Part shown: one piece after another, positions 59,172-64,000 of the stretch
How the letters are laid out: the number at the start of each line of letters is the position of its first letter
How positions within the stretch are numbered: position 1 is the first letter of the stretch
Assembly: GCA_014607495.2 (NCBI GenBank)
Contig: CP053152.1
Location: 9,779,899-9,843,898, forward strand
Origin: Carposina sasakii
Taxonomy: Eukaryota; Arthropoda; Insecta; Lepidoptera; Carposinidae
Reading direction: 5' to 3'
Length of the DNA stretch: 64,000 bases
Notes under the pieces: generated by a model
Told to the model about the DNA's origin: nothing
Seen by the model: only the letters and a program-made list of their open reading frames with translations
Databases searched by the model: none
Position numbers and translations under genes: made by a program

Positions 59172-61380
59172 AAATGATGAAAAGAAATCACATACCTACC
59201 AAAATTTTTGTTCTTATTAAAAAAGATGGAAGGTGTTAAACTCCAATGGTCAGCATAGCCAACATTGTTAATCAATAGCTTAGGACAACTTCAAATGTCT
59301 TCAAATCATCTAGATCAAAATATATCCGGCTGTTATTATTATTAAGTAATTAACCACTCACAGGTGTAGGTAAGGGTCCGATAAGTTGGCATTCCTCAAA
59401 TTATTGCATAGATTACGGCAACTTATCGCTGAGTGATCGACATCGTTTTCGATGACGAATGCACAGATAAGCTGCAATTCATAAAAGTGAATGAGCTACT
59501 TGTTATCTACGCTGATAAATTTTAAAAGGAGTTTGTTTAAAGAGTCTTCCGGCTTAAATTAGGTATTCCAGCTAGATTTCTTTGAAATACATACATACTG
59601 GGTGTAAATAGACAAGTTCGGTCTTTTAATATCTAATATTCTTTGTAACATCCCAATCATTTTTTTCTATGGAAGCACCCCTGGGAAACCACGGGTTTCC
59701 AAGATATTGAGGTTCAAAGTTACATTAATATTATCATTTTTTTTTTACATAAATCCATCTGAAATCGGTTACCAAACATTTTTTTCAAAGATACCATGTC
59801 AAAATGTTATAATGTTAGTTTTGTAGGTACTTTTGTACTTTGAACATCAAACGAATACATTGCTTGCAATAAAATGACAGTATTTTTTCATATATTTATT
59901 TGTCATTTCCCAGGGTTGGTTCCATAGAAGAAAATTATCATAACCTTACAAAGAATACGAGGTATTAAAAAAACATCGTTGTCTTTTTATACCCTGTATA
60001 GCATACACGGCTGTTTTCCCAATAAGGTGATCAAAATAAGAGTAGTCAAAACTGCAGGATCGTCTAGAATTTATCAAATTCGAATCGAAAACGTCCGAAA
60101 TTATGCTTTTATCACTATCTCTAATATTTGCCAACATGTTTTGGTAAATCCTAGGTAGTACCGGTAAATTCTAATACTTGCCGTAATTCGGGTTTTTACA
60201 GTATGAAGTTGTTGATAATTTGAATAAACATAAATAAAGCACGCATGTAGGTATACTACAAGGATGTTACATAAGTCCGTTGTTTAGACAGAACAAAGTA
60301 AATGAGAGAACTACTCGAGGTTAACTTCGAAACTAATTAGCATTGTCTGAACTTAAAAGTTTAACAGGAATACCAACACACTTTCCAAGGAAACAGAGTC
60401 GTAAATACATTGTGTGGGTACTAATTGTCTAGTGCTTACCTAGGAGCCCTAACTTAGGTTTAATTAGGCGTTCTGTTGGTAGCCAAAGGTTACTTTCAAA
60501 GAGAGGTCCGCACGAACTTATCTTTGTGAAAGGTTATCTTTGTTGGCATTTAATTAGAAAAACAAGTGCTTTATGAAACTTTAGAATTTAAGTAACATTG
60601 TAAAATTTTCTGTATTTTTAATATACACACTGTAAATTAACTGTAAAGGCCCGTAGACATACGACGGAAAATGCAACAGTCATGTGAAGTCAGATCAGAA
60701 AAATATAAATATGTGGTAAGTAGGTACTATTAGGTAAGTATAATTAATTAATAAACCTTGCACACTCAACCGATGATACGAGTACGCGAGTGGGTCTGCT
60801 TACTTGTTACTTTTTAAAATTAGGTATACCTAATACTCGTATATGTTTAGTGAATGTGAAGACATTACTTTTAAGACATTTAAGAAGTCACGGGCAACAG
60901 ACAAAATTATATCACACTCTCTCAATTGGTTTCCAGAACTATATTTTATGGATGCACCACATTAAATTTATTCAACAATGACGACATGTTCTAGTCTAGT
61001 ACACGCCATAATGAGGACATTGAAAATACGTGACATATTCCCAACATTAATATACGGCCATACTGAATACGGGATACTCATGAATGAATGAGTCACGGGT
61101 GCGTTCGCTGAAACGGTGAGACATGTGATACGTCAGCAACTGTCTAGCCATGAATAGATGACTGGAGATACGTAGTTTACAAGAGTTTTATGACTTCTGA
61201 TTTATGGGTGCGTCATAGTTATGACTTATGGCTAAATTAGTGCATAATTACTATGTATATTAGTGTAATTGCAAGTAGCATATCGCGTAGCCCTAGAAAA
61301 ACCATTACCTATCTAAGTAGTAACTTTCAGAGAAAAGTGTACATTTATTTGCATTTGTGTACAACCAATGCATTTTTTGT
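59172..61380. other. Intergenic stretch, nothing supported
   Basis: AT-rich with a possible unclassified repeat at 59605-60000 bounded by TACTGGGTG and ACCCTGTATA. No gene recognised. Confidence 0.4.
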
Positions 61381-61920
61381 TTATTGTTTACTAATAGACG
61401 CCCGCGACCCCGTCCACTTGGAATGGGGGAAATAAATATATTTTTTTAACTGAAAAACCGACTTCCTCCCCTATGAGCCAAAATTGAGCTTACTAAAGTA
61501 AAATTTAGCTAAAGGGCAAATATATATTGCACGAAGTTTAGAAGGCATAATTTTGTCAGATTTAGATGCCAGCAAATTATTAAATCGGCCATATAACGAA
61601 AGGGCACTGAGAGAAATGACTAGGCTTCGAAATTTTACGTCTGACTATATAAGCAACATATAATTAACTCCTTCTTCCTACAAATTATTCGGGATAAAAA
61701 TATTTTCCCGGGATAATGAATGGTAGTCCATTGTTATTCTGATATGTAGGTAAGTTATATTATTATGTAGTTTCATCAAAATCCATTCAGTAGTTTTTGC
61801 ATGAATCAAAGACCAACAAACATACACTTCACAAACTTACGAAATCGTTTATGACGGAGTTCTGATAACACACATAAAAAATAAAAAAATACAGAGAATT
61901 GACCTCTCTTTTTGAAGTAG
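61381..61920 (-). mobile_element. Nested repeat mosaic
   Basis: A short Helitron 3' end (TAGACGCCCGCGACCCCGTC, 61395-61440), then an arm of the foldback family (61440-61680), an interior Helitron piece (61690-61860), and a piece matching the foldback loop (ATGACGGAGTTCTG, 61850-61920). Confidence 0.55.
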
Positions 61921-61950
61921 GAATACGAAATTCGGGATATATTTTCCCGG

Positions 61951-62000
61951 GATATATATATATATATATATAGTTATATATATATATATATATATATATA
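61951..62000. repeat. (TA)n arrays
   Basis: Two TA runs separated by GT; a third run lies at 62049-62073. They interrupt a decayed Helitron fragment. Confidence 0.9.
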
Positions 62001-62089
62001 GTTTTTGTATATCAAAGATCAACAAACATATATCACAAACTTTCGCGTTTATATATATATATATATATATATACGAAAGATATATAGTG

Positions 62090-62155
62090 AGGTCATTGGG
62101 GGAGGCCTATGTTCAGCAGTGGTCTTCTCATGGCTGAATTGATGATAATGAAATA
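62090..62155 (+). mobile_element. RTE-like LINE tail
   Basis: GGGGGAGGCCTATGTTCAGC and GTGGTCTTCTCATGGCTGAA, then GATGATAATGA; reads [12 protein letters not shown]. Confidence 0.6.
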
Positions 62156-62477
62156 AATAGTACCTAAGTAACGGTTCCTTACCAAAGTTTTATAATCTGT
62201 AGCCACTTCAGGCGCAGGTGGTAGAAGCAGATACAGGGGTGCACTTAGGCTAAATATAAATAATTCGTACTGTGATAGAACTAGCCTATAGCCAATATTA
62301 ATTAAGCAATATAGAAAATAAAATATGGTCATTATGTATTACATTGAAGCTGTTATGAAAAAATAATAGAACTAATATAAATTATTAACATATATTTGTT
62401 TGTGTAGTTTTTAAATTAGGGGCTATACTCGGATTATGGGCATTAGGTAGGTCGTAGGTATTAGGATATGTATAGTG

Positions 62478-62692
62478 CAGGGGTTCCCAAACTTATTTTT
62501 TCTACTGCTCACTTTGAGAATAAATTACCATTAAATTACCAATTACCAAGCGCCCATTTTTTCACCTACTTAAAAACTACTATAACTCCCAAGTCTCTAC
62601 ACAACTCCCCAATTTTTTTTCTGGGTCTCTTACCGCCCTTTAGGCCTGCAGCGCCCATAAGGGGGCGTTATCGCCCACTTTGGGAAAGGCTG
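62478..62692. mobile_element. hAT MITE with perfect 8-bp target duplication
   Basis: Starts CAGGGGTTCCCAAACTT and ends CCCACTTTGGGAAAGGCTG. GTATAGTG flanks it at 62470-62477 and 62693-62700. 215 bp, no coding capacity. The intact duplication implies a recent insertion. Confidence 0.9.
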
Positions 62693-62700
62693 GTATAGTG

Positions 62701-64000
62701 AATTCATTAATATTATTTATTTATATTTGGCTAGCCAATCATTTCTATGATTTTAAAACCTTGTCAAACGTCATTCTTTACTTGATTTTTACTACTTGGT
62801 TCTTGAAAAGTTTTATACAAACGTCCTGACAGTGTAAAATTGTCGCGGCCTACGGAGGTAAGTCGTTCATATAATGTAATTCATCAAGATCATAAATTCA
62901 TTTATTTTCCTTGCGAATGAGTAATGAGTGCGTCATGTTGATTTCACTGCTTGTCTATATTGAGGGTAATTGTTATGAAATAAATTGTTGGCACATTATT
63001 ACATCAAAGAATATCGGTGTTTTTATTATCTCCTCATGTGAGTACTAGTAAAGTACTAGAGAACGCAATTTATTTCATTATTATGTTCGCATGAAATATT
63101 TACAGGATAACAAAATAAAATGGACCCTACATAATAAAAACAATCAGCTACATAGGAACTCGTTTTGGAGAATATTATTTTGCTATTCTTAAGTATGACG
63201 TCTAAGTATGACGGCCGATTGGATTAGTTTGGCAGGGAACCTGCCTGCGACCATAGATCCTAGATTCGAATCCCGGTAGGTGCAAACATTAATATTATGA
63301 ATATCAATATTCGTTTCCTTTAGAAACCTTTAGACCTTAGAAATATTAGTGTGAGACTAGGTTAATTTATTGTGAAATGTGTATAATATTAATAATGTTG
63401 TTTGATGAAAAACGCTGTTATTACAATATCAAACCCGGTTTCCATTAATTTTTTTTCTATATTTTAAGAAATTTTGAAAATCTATGGTCACAATTCTTTT
63501 ACTATAGAATGTATAATATTATGTAGTACCTATATTTATTTATTTTAAGGTGGTCAAAAAAAGTTTTACATCATGTAAATTAAGAAATAGAATATTGTTA
63601 TTATTTAATAAAATTATATTTACCAGTGACCTAAAAAAAGAACAACAGAAATATGTTACAAGTGTCCAAACACACATTCATTTCGGTATTCTGTATAAAA
63701 TCGATGCCAATATTTATGTTAATAACTTTCTAAATTTATTCGACTAGTATTTTAATGTGGCTACTACAGAACTAAGGCAGACCCGCGACGTGCGCTGCGG
63801 TATAGTATTTGAATATCATATTAGAATTACCACATCAACTGGTTTGTATACGGCTATTATAACCCACAGAATGTTTACATATACAACATATACGTACCAC
63901 GTCTTAGGAAATATGTGGATTTTATTTTAATAGTCGACTAGTGATTTATCTATTTTCTAACTTAAATAGATTTCTTTAACACTTTTTGCGGGCCATCGCG
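62701..64000. other. Right edge, no confident gene
   Basis: Apart from the SINE, only short open frames. CGCGGCCTACGGAG|GTAAGT at 62843-62862 looks like a donor but has no partner in the window. Confidence 0.35.
63208..63300 (+). mobile_element. tRNA-derived SINE head
   Basis: GGCCGATTGGATTAGTTTGG, GACCTGCC-like centre (AACCTGCCTGCGACCATAG) and B box GATTCGAATCCCGG followed by TAGGTGCAAA. A different family from the one at 3465. The direct repeat TAAGTATGACG lies just upstream. Confidence 0.6.

Noticed and set aside
59946..60137. 63-codon minus-strand open frame ending at an ACAGGGTATAAA block
   Set aside because: Runs into a repeat-like end and resembles no known domain.
62843..62866. GAG|GTAAGT donor-like site near the right edge
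   Set aside because: A single consensus donor without a coding frame or partner acceptor in the window is not enough to call an exon.
1..64000. CRISPR arrays, operons, ribosomal RNA genes or viral genes
   Set aside because: None seen. The repeats are eukaryotic transposon families and the genes have spliceosomal introns.

Overview
This window is AT-rich eukaryotic DNA, almost certainly from a moth or butterfly (Lepidoptera). The evidence is two intron-containing animal genes with insect-type proteins and a dense load of repeats familiar from lepidopteran genomes: Helitron ends of the form TCTATA...CTAG, RTE-like LINE tails ending in GAT/GAA runs, tRNA-derived SINEs and hAT MITEs. Nothing points to a bacterium or a virus, and there is no operon structure. 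Family names rest on motif recognition, not on a database search.

Genes. (1) Positions 1024-3039 (+) hold the last four coding exons of a muscle troponin C. The N-terminal exon lies off the left edge. (2) Positions 44684-8274 (-) hold what appears to be a complete crossveinless-2/BMPER orthologue: signal peptide, five VWC domains, a VWD domain with the GDPH site, and a C8 domain. It is spread over six coding exons with introns of 13.2, 16.2, 4.5, 0.39 and 0.12 kb. All splice phases agree and the predicted protein is 668 aa. The two genes are convergent, with about 5 kb between their likely poly(A) sites.

Layout. 1-3.3 kb: troponin C with a Helitron in an intron. 3.3-8 kb: intergenic, with a SINE that has a perfect target duplication and a Helitron. 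8.3-44.7 kb: the crossveinless-2 gene. Its large introns contain a short perfect hairpin (13.2 kb), a fragment of a LINE with a restriction-like endonuclease (19.7-20.4 kb), a pre-miRNA-like hairpin (27.4 kb), a 628-bp element with 67-bp terminal inverted repeats beside the second coding exon (30.6-31.2 kb), a 777-bp Helitron that keeps both ends and the last part of its helicase (36.3-37.0 kb), a broken jockey/CR1-like reverse transcriptase (40.3-41.0 kb) and a 1.1-kb tandem duplication (41.7-44.0 kb). 44.8-64 kb: the upstream side of crossveinless-2. It has a GC-rich CpG patch near 49.7-49.9 kb that may be its 5' untranslated exon or promoter, RTE remnants (53.5-54.6 kb), a 2.3-kb foldback interrupted by a nested 5'-truncated LINE (55.0-57.3 kb), and a hAT MITE with a perfect 8-bp target duplication (62.5 kb). 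No further confident gene was found there.

The genes are not a functional pathway. Troponin C is the calcium sensor of the thin filament. Crossveinless-2 is a secreted regulator of BMP signalling. The most unusual material is structural: the foldback with its internal empty-site control, the tandem duplication, the hairpins, and the inverted repeat pair that brackets one crossveinless-2 exon.
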